From: Microbacteriaceae bacterium
Lineage (GTDB): Bacteria; Actinomycetota; Actinomycetes; Actinomycetales; Microbacteriaceae
Direction of reading: 5' to 3'
Assembly (NCBI GenBank): GCA_025463545.1
Contig: JAODAR010000005.1
Location: 1-64,000, forward strand
DNA length: 64,000 nt
This document shows, one piece after another, positions 53,691 through 61,866 of this stretch. Each line of letters begins with the position of its first letter. Positions within the stretch are counted from its first letter, which is position 1. The translations under genes and the position numbers were made by a program. The notes under the pieces were generated by a model. That model had not been told where the DNA came from. It did no database searches and saw only the letters and a list, made by a program, of their open reading frames with translations.

Positions 53691-54116
53691 ATGGACCTCG
53701 AGGTTTCGCGCGCACTGACGATTCCCGCGTCAGAACTCGACTGGCGGTTCTCGCGCTCCTCCGGCCCTGGCGGTCAGCATGTCAACACCTCGGACAGCCG
53801 TGTCGAACTGACCTGGAAGATCAGCCACTCCAGGGCGCTGGACGAAGCCCAGCGGTTCCGGCTCGAATCGCGCCTCGGACCGCGGCTGGTTGGCGGTGCA
53901 ATCACGGTGACGGCGTCGGAGCGGCGTTCACAGTTGCGCAACCGAGAGATCGCGCTGGCCAAACTGTCCGACATCGTGCGGGCGGCTCTGGCCCCCGATG
54001 CGGCTCCGCGCCGTCGCACCTCACGCACCCGCGGTTCGAACCTGCGCCGGCTCGCCGCGAAGGAACAACGGTCAGCTACCAAGCAGCAGCGACAGCGCCC
54101 ATCCGCGAGCGACTAG
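53691..54116 (+). CDS. arfB: Alternative ribosome-rescue factor ArfB (release-factor-like)
   Basis: 141 aa from ATG 53691 with CTGGAGGC upstream. The GGQ catalytic motif is in RFSRSSGPGGQHVNTSDSRV, and no codon-recognition domain precedes it. The C-terminus is a basic tail (RRRTSRTRGSNLRRLAAKEQ) that in E. coli YaeJ enters the mRNA channel of stalled ribosomes. It should hydrolyse peptidyl-tRNA on non-stop complexes. Confidence 0.94.
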   Translation: MDLEVSRALTIPASELDWRFSRSSGPGGQHVNTSDSRVELTWKISHSRALDEAQRFRLESRLGPRLVGGAITVTASERRSQLRNREIALAKLSDIVRAALAPDAAPRRRTSRTRGSNLRRLAAKEQRSATKQQRQRPSASD

Positions 54117-54134
54117 GAAGTGCGACGCTCGTGC

Positions 54135-54557
54135 TCAGGCTGGAGCATCTGCCACGCCGGCAAGTCTTTCGATGATCCTGAGGCCGGCCGGCGTCCCTGG
54201 CCAATGGCGTTCCAGCGGCCCGGTTCCCGCCCGCCTGATGGTTGAGCGCAGCACCAGCGCGACGATGATGGCGTCGTCCGCATAACCAATCACCGGCAGG
54301 AAATCCGGCACGAGGTCGATCGGCAGCAGGAGGTACGCCAGGAGCAGCACAAGTCTCACGCGGACCCCCACCGGCACGCTGCCGTCGGCGACCAGGCGAC
54401 GGATGAGGCGGAGCAGGTCGGGGAGGAGTCGGAGCGCATCCCGCATGGTGACGGTTTCCGGGTGCGTGCGCGCGTAGTTCCACAGCAGAACGAGGAGCAC
54501 CGCGTACACGAGGAGCACGCCGACCAGGATTCCAAGGACCGGTTCCCACCAGTTCAT
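54135..54557 (-). CDS. DUF1232 domain-containing membrane protein
   Basis: 140 aa. An N-terminal helix (~8-28) precedes the DUF1232 block at residues ~70-100 (LLLAYLLLPIDLVPDFLPVI, then GYADDAIIVALVLR), with the conserved Pro-Ile-Asp-Leu-x-Pro-Asp motif. No biochemical role is known for the domain. Its ATG at 54557 is the last of five ATGs in a 17-bp repeat array, each overlapping the stop of the mini-ORF before it. Convergent with arfB. Confidence 0.9.
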   Translation of the reverse strand: MNWWEPVLGILVGVLLVYAVLLVLLWNYARTHPETVTMRDALRLLPDLLRLIRRLVADGSVPVGVRVRLVLLLAYLLLPIDLVPDFLPVIGYADDAIIVALVLRSTIRRAGTGPLERHWPGTPAGLRIIERLAGVADAPA

Positions 54558-54628
54558 CGGTTCAGCCCGTTCATCGGTTCCGCCCGTTCATCGGCTTGGC
54601 CCGTTCATCGCTTCAGCCCGGGGTTCAT
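54554..54628 (-). other. Chain of four overlapping mini-ORFs on 17-bp repeats
   Basis: Four 17-base units (GTTCATCGGTTCAGCCC-like, + strand) at 54552, 54569, 54586 and 54603. Read on the minus strand they give four tiny frames: MNPGLKR (54628-54605), MNGPSR (54608-54588), MNGRNR (54591-54571) and MNGLNR (54574-54554). Each stop TGA overlaps the next ATG as ATGA, and the last leads into the DUF1232 gene. None has a strong ribosome site of its own. Confidence 0.85.
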
Positions 54629-54811
54629 GGCTCGAGCCTAAACCAGGCCGCCGCGCGCTCACCTGTGCAGCGGCTTGTGCCGGGGGCTTGTCCCGGGGCT
54701 TGAATTGGCGCACTGACCCGAGCAGACTTGCCGACATTCCTCGCCACCTGCGACGAGGCACGACGACCCGGTTGGAATATCCGGTTGGAATATCAGGACG
54801 AGGAGGCTCTG

Positions 54812-55156
54812 ATGCCGAATGACGTCGACTACTTCGAGGTAGGGTCACCGGGTCCTGACCTGACCCGGGCGTTTTACTCAGGGATGTTCGACTGGGAAGT
54901 GGGACCGCCCTCGCCCGCCCAGTACAGCATGGTCAACGGCGACCGCGGAGGCCTCTGGGACACGACAGCGGTTGGCGGCGGGAACTGGGCGATCTTCTAC
55001 GTGCACGTCGACGACGTGCACGAGGCGATCGCGGATGCCACACGTCTGGGCGGCACGGTCGTCGTCCCCTTCGTCGACAACGGCAGGATCGAGTTCGCCC
55101 ACCTGCTCGACCCGCTCGGTAACAGGTTCGGCGTGTGGCGTCCCAAGACCGAGTGA
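54812..55156 (+). CDS. VOC family (glyoxalase-like) protein
   Basis: 114 aa from ATG 54812 with GAGGAGG upstream. A single VOC betaalphabetabetabeta module: DVDYFEVGSPGPDLTRAFYS, FDWEVGPP, WAIFYVHVDDVHEAIADA, and FAHLLDPLGNRFGVWRP with the metal-ligand-type acidic residues. Ligand unknown; such proteins are dioxygenases, isomerases or antibiotic binders. Two direct copies of GGTTGGAATATC lie 20-45 bases upstream of the ATG. Confidence 0.9.
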   Translation: MPNDVDYFEVGSPGPDLTRAFYSGMFDWEVGPPSPAQYSMVNGDRGGLWDTTAVGGGNWAIFYVHVDDVHEAIADATRLGGTVVVPFVDNGRIEFAHLLDPLGNRFGVWRPKTE

Positions 55157-55207
55157 CGCCGGCCCTGAGGGCGAATCTGCACATGCCGGCAGCGTAGGTT
55201 GGACGGG

Positions 55208-56143
55208 ATGAACAGCGCCACGACGCCCGCCGGCGATACCCGCGACCACGCCGACCCCCAAGGCATGAACGGGTCCGCGATCGCCCCCGCGATCAACGCC
55301 TGGTTTCACGCAAACGCCCGCGACCTGCCGTGGCGGCGTGACGGCTTCAGCGCCTGGGGCACCCTGGTCAGTGAGTTCATGCTGCAACAGACACCGGTGA
55401 ACCGGGTGATCCCGCTCCTCGAACGCTGGCTCACGCGCTGGCCCACACCGGCCGCGCTGGCCGCCGAGCCGCCGAGCGAGGCGGTGCGGGCCTGGGCGAC
55501 GCTCGGCTACCCGCGCCGAGCACTCTGGCTGCACGCGGCGGCGGTGGAGATCACCGAACGACATGACGGAACCGTCCCCGAGGATGTCGATGCCCTGCTG
55601 GCGCTCACCGGCATCGGCGACTACACCGCGCGCGCAGTGGCCGCCTTCGCATACGGCCACCGGCATCCGGTAGTCGACACCAATACCAGGCGGGTGATCG
55701 CACGGGTCGTGGCGGGCCAGGGCGAACCGTCCCCACCAAGCCGCACCCGCGACCTCGCCGCGATGGAATCCCTGCTGCCGAAGGACCGCGGTGAGGCTGC
55801 CGCGTTCAACGCCGGCATCATGGAGCTCGGCGCCCTGGTTTGCACCGCCAGGTCCCCACGCTGTGACGTATGCCCGATCAGGAATGCGTGCGCCTGGCGT
55901 GCCGCCGGTTACCCGGCTTACGACGGACCACGCAAGGCCGCACAGAAGAAGTACGAGGGAAGCGACCGCCAGGTGCGCGGCCTGATCATGACCGAGTTGC
56001 GCAGCGCCCACCGGCCGGTGACGGATGCCGAACTCGCGTCGGTCTGGACGGACGAGACCCAGCGCCAGCGGGCACTGGCCGGACTGATCGTGGACGGCCT
56101 CGCCGTCCCGGCGGCAGACGGTGGCTACACCCTTCCCACCTAG
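55208..56143 (+). CDS. mutY: A/G-specific adenine glycosylase
   Basis: 311 aa from ATG 55208 (TTG 55199 also possible). The HhH-GPD fold is clear: DLPWRRDGFSAWGTLVSEFM then LQQTPVNRVIP (catalytic Glu), LTGIGDYTARAVAAFAYGH and VDTNTRRVIARV (catalytic Asp). The 4Fe-4S loop Cys-x6-Cys-x2-Cys-x5-Cys is CTARSPRCDVCPIRNAC. It removes adenine opposite 8-oxoguanine. No C-terminal MutT-like domain, the usual shorter actinobacterial form. It lies in the block between truB and rbfA. Confidence 0.94.
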   Translation: MNSATTPAGDTRDHADPQGMNGSAIAPAINAWFHANARDLPWRRDGFSAWGTLVSEFMLQQTPVNRVIPLLERWLTRWPTPAALAAEPPSEAVRAWATLGYPRRALWLHAAAVEITERHDGTVPEDVDALLALTGIGDYTARAVAAFAYGHRHPVVDTNTRRVIARVVAGQGEPSPPSRTRDLAAMESLLPKDRGEAAAFNAGIMELGALVCTARSPRCDVCPIRNACAWRAAGYPAYDGPRKAAQKKYEGSDRQVRGLIMTELRSAHRPVTDAELASVWTDETQRQRALAGLIVDGLAVPAADGGYTLPT

Positions 56144-56250
56144 CTGCGGAGCGCCGAGTCACCCGAATCGGCTGGAGTGCAGCGCCGGTGACAGCCGATG
56201 GGGCACCTCACGGACCTCACCGGATGCGCATCGACGAAAGACAGCTCGAC

Positions 56251-57657
56251 TCAGCCCAGCCCAATCAGCCGGTACGCCTCGACGGGTTCTTCCCGGCCCT
56301 TCACAGCCAGCCTCCCGAGCGGCTCGGCATGCACGCCGCTGAGTTGAGCCAGGGTCTCTGCGCTGACCGCCACCCCGCCAACCGGCGCCAGTCCTTCCAG
56401 TCGGGAGGCGACGTTCACCACATCACCGATCGCCGTGTATGTTCGTCCGCCGCCGGTGCCGATGAGCCCGACCGAAGCCACTCCGGTGTTGATGCCCGCG
56501 CGGAATCTCGGCCAGTCCGGGTGCTCCGATGCGACAGCGGCCGTTGCCTTCTGCAGCGCAAGTGCAGCGCCCGCGGCCCGTTGGGCATGGTCCGGCTGGT
56601 CGCCGCGTGTATTGAACGTCACCATCACCGCGTCACCGACGATCCTGTCGATCACGCCCATGAACCGTTCGACCACCGGTGGGATGGCTTCGTTGAAATA
56701 GATGTTCAACATACGGGCGACCTGCTCCGGCGTGTGCTTCTCCGAGTAGCCGGTGAAGTTCTGCAGATCCGCGAACACCACGGAGATCGGCCGCTCGGCC
56801 GAGGCCGTCTCCGGCCGGTACAGGCCCGCCCACCGTTCTTCCCGCCAGGAGCGCTGCGCGGCGACGGCGATCAACACGAAGGCCGCCAGCATGAGCAGGT
56901 GCCATTCCCACCACGACGCATGCCAGTTGCGACCCCAGATGATGGCGATCTCAGCTTCGGCGAGGAGGGCGAACGCCGCCGCCATGGCCAACGGCAACGC
57001 GGATGCCGGATGTCGCGGCATCGTCAGGTACCGGTAGACGGCGAACGCATAGAGCAGCAGTCCGGCAAGGGCCGGCACGGCCAGCGGCCCCGTGGCCCGC
57101 TCTGCGACAGCTGCTGTGGCGAACGGACCGAGCCGCAGCAGCGACGCGGCGGCCCACAGCGCCATCAGAGCAACCAGTCCCCCGAGCAGCCACCCGCCCC
57201 GACGCACCACGGCCCTGGCTTGCTTTTCGTTCAGCGGCAGGCTCGACGCGGCGGCGAACACCGCAGCGACCAGCAGCCCGGCCGGGGTGGCGAGCACGAA
57301 ACCGGGATTCGGGGTTGCAAGCAGCACCTGCGGGGTGGCCAACGCGTGCAGGGCGAGGAACCCGGCGGCGGAGAAGAAAGAGAGTGATACCAGGAAAAGC
57401 CGCGCGTCGTTCCGTAGCCGGGCAGCCGCCCCGGTGGTCCAGGCGAGCACCGCGTTGATGCCGCCGATCGCGAGCACCAGCCAGAAATGTGACGGGTGGT
57501 GCTCCCAAATGCCGTCGAAGTCAGGCTGCAGGATCAGCAGGACGAATCCGGCCAGCGGTGCGAGCAGCAGCAGCGCCGTCCAGCCGAACCGGCGTGCCGA
57601 GATGCCGGCGGCGCGCGGCCCGGTGCCCGAGCTGCCCTCCGGAGCTGCTTCAGTCAT
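56251..57657 (-). CDS. Membrane-bound class III adenylate/guanylate cyclase
   Basis: 468 aa. About eight hydrophobic helices (~25-255) precede a class III catalytic domain (~280-440). Metal Asp residues are in VVFADLQNFTGYS and IVGDAVMVTF; the transition-state Asn and Arg in YTAIGDVVNVASRLEGL are present. The substrate-specifying Lys before GDA is Arg (IDRIVGDA), so base preference is uncertain. Its ATG overlaps the stop of the receiver/reductase gene by four bases, so the two are co-translated. Confidence 0.9.
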   Translation of the reverse strand: MTEAAPEGSSGTGPRAAGISARRFGWTALLLLAPLAGFVLLILQPDFDGIWEHHPSHFWLVLAIGGINAVLAWTTGAAARLRNDARLFLVSLSFFSAAGFLALHALATPQVLLATPNPGFVLATPAGLLVAAVFAAASSLPLNEKQARAVVRRGGWLLGGLVALMALWAAASLLRLGPFATAAVAERATGPLAVPALAGLLLYAFAVYRYLTMPRHPASALPLAMAAAFALLAEAEIAIIWGRNWHASWWEWHLLMLAAFVLIAVAAQRSWREERWAGLYRPETASAERPISVVFADLQNFTGYSEKHTPEQVARMLNIYFNEAIPPVVERFMGVIDRIVGDAVMVTFNTRGDQPDHAQRAAGAALALQKATAAVASEHPDWPRFRAGINTGVASVGLIGTGGGRTYTAIGDVVNVASRLEGLAPVGGVAVSAETLAQLSGVHAEPLGRLAVKGREEPVEAYRLIGLG

Positions 57658-59501
57658 GGTTTCGCGCTCCGGCCCGTGGCGTTCCGGTCCGCTGCGTTCC
57701 GGTCCGCTGTGCTCTGTCCCGCTGTGCTCTGTCCCGCTGCGGGCCGCGCGAGAAACCCGTGCACCGCGGATACCACGACCGACCCCTCGCCGACCGCGGA
57801 CGCGACCCGTTTCACCGAGCCCCGCCGCACATCGCCGACGGCGAACACTCCGGGAACCGACGTCTCGAGCGCATCCGGTATCCGTTCATGTGACCAGGCG
57901 TCACCGGCCTCCGCAACGACGTCGGCACCGGTGAGGATGTAACCCCACTTATCGCGCAGCACCCGGTTCGGCAGCCAGCTCGTGTGGGGGGACGCGCCGA
58001 TCAGCAGGAACAGCGCATCGCTGGCTACCCGCTTCTCGGTTCCGGTGACGCGATTGCGCAGGAGGAGATGGTCGAGCCGCTCCGCTCCCCCACCACCGGT
58101 CACTTCGGTGGCGTTCTCGATCTGCACGCCGGCGGCGTCGAGCTGGTCGATCAGATAGCTCGACATGCTCTCGGCCAGGGTCGCACCGCGCACCAGCAGC
58201 GTCACCGACGAGGCATATCGGGCCAGGTGCAGGGCGGCTTGCCCGGCCGAGTTGCCGCCGCCGACCACGTGCACGATCTTGCCAGCCTGCGCCTTGGCCT
58301 CAACAACGGATGCTCCGTAGAAGACCGCAGCGCCGACGAACGGCTCCAGGTCGGCCACGTCCAACCTTCGGTAGTCCACGCCGACGGCGATGACGACCGA
58401 GCGTGCTCGCAGCTGCTGCGGGGCGACCGAAGTATCTGCACCAGCTGAACCCGGTCCGCCATGTGAAGCGACGATGAGGCGGCATCCGTCGTCATCGATC
58501 TCAAGGCCGACCACTTCACAGGAGTGCGTGAATCCGGCGCCGAACACCCAGGCCTGCTGGTAGGCGCGCTGCGCAAGTTCGGATCCGGAAATGCCGCGGG
58601 AGAATCCGAGGTAGTTGCGGATCAGCGAGCTCGATCCGGCTTGGCCGCCGATCGCCTCGCGTTCGATCACCCATGCGGTGAGGCCCTCCGAGGCCGCGTA
58701 GACGGCAGCGGCCAGACCGGCGGGCCCCGCGCCGATGATGGCGACGTCCACGTCGGCAGGCTCCGGCAGGCGAGTGCTGAGCCCATAGGCGGCGGCGAGT
58801 TCTGCGTTGCTCGGGTCGGACACGATGCGGCCGTCGATCAGCCGCACCAACGGTACGCCGGCATACGTCACGCCGGAATCGGTCAGCAGGCGGATGGCTG
58901 CCGGTGAATCCGGAGTGCTGTAGCCGTGCGGCACACCGCCGCGGGCCAGCAAGCTACGCAGTTCGTGGGTGCGCGGCTGCGCGTCGTCACCGATCACGGT
59001 CACCTCGCGTGGTCGCTCGTTGACCGACCGCTCCCACTCGAGCAGGAATTCGGTCACCGTGCGGTGGAAGTATTCGTCGGGTGAGTGCCAGGGCCGAATC
59101 ACGTAGTAGTCGATCTGGCCGGCCCCCATCAGCTGGAGCACCGCGTCCCGGGTGGTGGGCTCCGCCCATGATCCCCATTCGATCAGGAGTCCCCGGCGAA
59201 GGTCGGGGAACCGGAGGCGCGCTTCGGTGAAGATGGTCTCACCGGAATCGGTCGGTTCACCGAGCGCTGCCTCGTCGGCCAGCAGGAGCGCGACACGCTC
59301 GCCGCGGCCGAACGCGTCAGAGAGAGCGGTGAGCGCCTCGATCGCTACGGAAGTGGCGACCACCTGGTAGTCGAGCGTGTAGCGGCGTTCGAGTTCACGC
59401 AGCACTGCCTTCCTCGCTGCGACGGCTGCGATTGCCAGCAGGATGATCGGTCGCTGCGGGGTGCCAGCGGCGGACTCGGGCGGCGCTGTGGTCTCGCTCA
59501 T
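57654..59501 (-). CDS. Fused receiver-like / thioredoxin-reductase-like flavoprotein
   Basis: 615 aa from ATG 59501 with GGAGGAG upstream. Residues ~15-155 look like a response-regulator receiver (LLLADEAAL strand with Asp76; IDYYVIRPWHSPDEYFH end). ~165-245 resembles a thioredoxin-fold module without Cys. ~250-585 is a thioredoxin-reductase fold (VAIIGAGPAGLAAAVYAASE, VHVVGGGNSAGQAALHLARY, ASVPGVFAVGD-like TSVPGVFAVGDVRRGS). The redox CxxC is absent (VFYGASVVEA at that place). The last ~28 residues are 15-bp-repeat encoded. Coupled to the cyclase gene. Confidence 0.85.
   Translation of the reverse strand: MSETTAPPESAAGTPQRPIILLAIAAVAARKAVLRELERRYTLDYQVVATSVAIEALTALSDAFGRGERVALLLADEAALGEPTDSGETIFTEARLRFPDLRRGLLIEWGSWAEPTTRDAVLQLMGAGQIDYYVIRPWHSPDEYFHRTVTEFLLEWERSVNERPREVTVIGDDAQPRTHELRSLLARGGVPHGYSTPDSPAAIRLLTDSGVTYAGVPLVRLIDGRIVSDPSNAELAAAYGLSTRLPEPADVDVAIIGAGPAGLAAAVYAASEGLTAWVIEREAIGGQAGSSSLIRNYLGFSRGISGSELAQRAYQQAWVFGAGFTHSCEVVGLEIDDDGCRLIVASHGGPGSAGADTSVAPQQLRARSVVIAVGVDYRRLDVADLEPFVGAAVFYGASVVEAKAQAGKIVHVVGGGNSAGQAALHLARYASSVTLLVRGATLAESMSSYLIDQLDAAGVQIENATEVTGGGGAERLDHLLLRNRVTGTEKRVASDALFLLIGASPHTSWLPNRVLRDKWGYILTGADVVAEAGDAWSHERIPDALETSVPGVFAVGDVRRGSVKRVASAVGEGSVVVSAVHGFLARPAAGQSTAGQSTADRNAADRNATGRSAKP
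57666..57740. repeat. Five 15-bp tandem repeats at flavoprotein 3' end
   Basis: Five 15-base units of about GTTCCGGTCCGCTGC or GCTCTGTCCCGCTGT at 57666, 57681, 57696, 57711 and 57726, in frame, encoding units such as TADRN and TAGQS on the minus strand. The array ends just before the start of the cyclase gene. Confidence 0.9.
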
Positions 59502-59518
59502 GAACTCCTCCATTCCTG

Positions 59519-59569
59519 GATGAGCCGGTTGCAGTGATGAGCCGGTTGCAGTGACGAGCCGGTTGCGGT
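59519..59569. repeat. Three 17-bp tandem repeats upstream of the flavoprotein gene
   Basis: Units GATGAGCCGGTTGCAGT (59519-59535), identical (59536-59552) and GACGAGCCGGTTGCGGT (59553-59569), 18 bases before the flavoprotein start and in its 5' untranslated region. Same unit length as the array at 54552-54619, but a different sequence. Confidence 0.9.
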
Positions 59570-59661
59570 GGTGCGTTGCAAGCGTCCGGGGCGTCCGTCG
59601 GCCCGAGTGTACTCCGCGCCACCGCGGCGGTGCGAGCCCGCAGTTGCGTAGGCTGATCTTT

Positions 59662-61098
59662 ATGGTGACGTCGCTGTTGCGGATGCAGAGCCGGGTGGAA
59701 TCGGTTGAACTCGGTGATGCAATCGCAGCGATCACCGACGGACTGGGCCTCACCCGTTCATTCCCGCCCGCGGTAGAGGCAGAAGCGGCGCGTGCCGCCC
59801 GTGCACCCTGCCTGCCGGCTGCCGATTGCACCGATGTGCCGTTCCTCACCATCGACCCGCCCGGATGCACCGACCTCGACCAGGCACTGTTTATCGAAGA
59901 ACACGGCACCGGATACCACGTGCTGTATGCCATCGCGGATGTTCCGGCATTCGTTGCCCCGGGCGGGCAGATCGACATCGAGGCACGACGACGTGGCCAG
60001 ACCATCTACGCCCCCGACGGCCGGATCCCGCTGCATCCGACGTCGATCAGTGAAGACGCCGGTTCGCTGCTCCCCGACCGGGAGCGCGGTGCATTCGTCT
60101 GGGACTTCACGCTCGACCACACGGCCACCGTGACCAGCGCCGCTGTGGCGCGGGCACGCATCCGGAGCCGGAGGCAACTCACATACGCCCAAGCGCAGGC
60201 GAGGATCGATGACGGAGGAGACGAGGTCGATGGTTCGACGTTGCGCCTGCTGAAGACGGTCGGCCTCGGCCGCATCACGCTGGAGCGGCACCGGGGAGGC
60301 GCGAGCCTCCGCATCCCCAATGTGCGGGTCGAGGAGAACGACGGCGGCTACGAGCTGGTGCGCCGAAGCCCGCTGCCGGTCGAGGACTGGAATGCGCAGA
60401 TCTCGCTGATGACCGGGATGGCGGCTGCCGAGCTCATGCTGGCGGCGAAGGTCGGTATCCTGCGCACCCTCCCGGAGCCCGAGGAGCAAACCATCCTCGA
60501 GTTCCGCCAGCAGACGGCAGCGCTCGGCCAGCCCTGGCCGAGCGACATGGAATACGGGGAGTACCTGCGCAGCCTCGACGTTGAGAACCCCCAGGACCTC
60601 GCCATCATGCACGCCGCCGGGTCGCTGTTTCGCGGTGCCGGGTATAGAGCATTCGACGGTTCAGTGCCCGATGACGGAATGCAGGCTGCCGTCGTCGCTC
60701 ATTACGCGCACGTCACCGCCCCGCTCCGCCGGCTCGTCGACCGGTTCGCCCTGGTCGCGTGCGAGGCGATCAGCGCCGGCCAGCCGGTCCCACAGTGGGT
60801 GCGCGACGCGCTTCCGACGTTACCTGCGGTAATGGCGGCCTCCGACCAGACCGCCGGCGCCCTCGACCGGGCCTCCCTGGACACCGTTGAGGCTGCCGCG
60901 CTGAGCTCACGGGTCGGCGACATCTTCGATGCCACCGTCATCTCGGCTGGGAACGGCAGGGGCCAAATCCAGCTGACGGATCCGGCGGTGACCGCTTCGT
61001 GTACCGGCGCCGTCGAGCCCGGTACCCGCATCCGGGCGCGACTCGTCGAGGCCACCATCGCGACCGGCGCCATCCGCTTCGAGGCCGTCGTGGCGTGA
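59662..61098 (+). CDS. RNB-domain ribonuclease (RNase II/R type)
   Basis: 478 aa from ATG 59662. The RNB catalytic site is present: DPPGCTDLDQALFIE with the metal-binding Asp cluster, HVLYAIADVPAFV, YAPDGRIPLHPTSIS and YAHVTAPLRRLVDRF. There are no N-terminal cold-shock domains and no clear C-terminal S1, so it is the short actinobacterial form. It should degrade single-stranded RNA 3' to 5'. Its last 192 bases are overlapped antisense by the CtaG-like gene. Confidence 0.92.
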   Translation: MVTSLLRMQSRVESVELGDAIAAITDGLGLTRSFPPAVEAEAARAARAPCLPAADCTDVPFLTIDPPGCTDLDQALFIEEHGTGYHVLYAIADVPAFVAPGGQIDIEARRRGQTIYAPDGRIPLHPTSISEDAGSLLPDRERGAFVWDFTLDHTATVTSAAVARARIRSRRQLTYAQAQARIDDGGDEVDGSTLRLLKTVGLGRITLERHRGGASLRIPNVRVEENDGGYELVRRSPLPVEDWNAQISLMTGMAAAELMLAAKVGILRTLPEPEEQTILEFRQQTAALGQPWPSDMEYGEYLRSLDVENPQDLAIMHAAGSLFRGAGYRAFDGSVPDDGMQAAVVAHYAHVTAPLRRLVDRFALVACEAISAGQPVPQWVRDALPTLPAVMAASDQTAGALDRASLDTVEAAALSSRVGDIFDATVISAGNGRGQIQLTDPAVTASCTGAVEPGTRIRARLVEATIATGAIRFEAVVA

Positions 61099-61866
61099 AT
61101 GGCGGTTCGGTTTTGGCCGGGTGGCAGCAAACCATTGACTGCAGAGCACGATAATCACGACCAGGTCGATGGCGTCGCCTCCGTAATACATGATCATGCT
61201 TCCCTCCTGGGCTTCTGCGACCGGGACTCCGGTGGGCGGATGCGCGTAGATGCACTTGGCGAGGATGTCGTGGCCTGCGAGCGCAACGATCATGACGATT
61301 GCCCGGTAGAGGTAGCCGGGCCGGTGCGGACGGGGATCGACGCCGATCAAGGACGCGGTGAACAGGTAACCCGCAACGAAGACGTGGACGTGCACGGCCA
61401 GCATGAGCAGCATGTTGTTGTGCATAGCGGGATACAGCCCTGTCGCATAGACCGCCCACAGCCCGCCGACGTTCAGAACCGTCGCGGTGACGGGATGCAG
61501 GAAGAATCGCACGACAGGCGTCTTCAGCAGAGCGGAGAGCCGTCGCGCGGGAACCACGTCCAGGGTGCGCAGGGCGAGTGTGATCGGTGCAGCAAGGACC
61601 AGCAGGAGTGGCGCCAGCATCCCTAGCAGGAGGTGGCCAACCATGTGGGCGGTTAAGCTCTCGTGACTCGCGCGTGCGATCGGGCCGACAACGGACGCAA
61701 CTGCGGCGAGCATTCCGGCGATCCAGAGCCCAGAGCGGTACAGCGGCCAGGGGCGGCCTTTGCGATTCCACAGCGCGGACGCGACGTATGACATCACGAT
61801 GAGCGCCACTCCTAGTGCGAGGACAACATTGAGAAAGCCAGAACTTTCGGCGGTGTGGCTATGCAC
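60907..61866 (-). CDS. Cytochrome c oxidase assembly protein, CtaG/caa3 family
   Basis: 319 aa. Seven helices with the caa3_CtaG pattern: HMVGHLLLGMLAPLLLVLAA, then PITLALR, FFLHPVTATVLNVGGLWAVY, YATGLYPAMHNNMLLMLAVH and GYLFTASLIGVDPRPHRPG. The native-looking protein ends near residue ~255 (CSQWFAATRPKPNRHSRH). The remaining ~64 residues are Asp/Arg/Gly-rich and lie antisense to the RNB gene. It starts within the end of the DUF2243 gene, so the two form an operon. Likely membrane copper/oxidase assembly function. Confidence 0.88.
   Translation of the reverse strand: MHSHTAESSGFLNVVLALGVALIVMSYVASALWNRKGRPWPLYRSGLWIAGMLAAVASVVGPIARASHESLTAHMVGHLLLGMLAPLLLVLAAPITLALRTLDVVPARRLSALLKTPVVRFFLHPVTATVLNVGGLWAVYATGLYPAMHNNMLLMLAVHVHVFVAGYLFTASLIGVDPRPHRPGYLYRAIVMIVALAGHDILAKCIYAHPPTGVPVAEAQEGSMIMYYGGDAIDLVVIIVLCSQWFAATRPKPNRHSRHDGLEADGAGRDGGLDESRPDAGTGLDGAGTRSGHRRIRQLDLAPAVPSRDDGGIEDVADP

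Noticed and set aside
55870..57387. 505-codon + strand frame
   Set aside because: Overlaps mutY in another frame and the cyclase antisense; Gly/Arg/Gln-rich without motifs.
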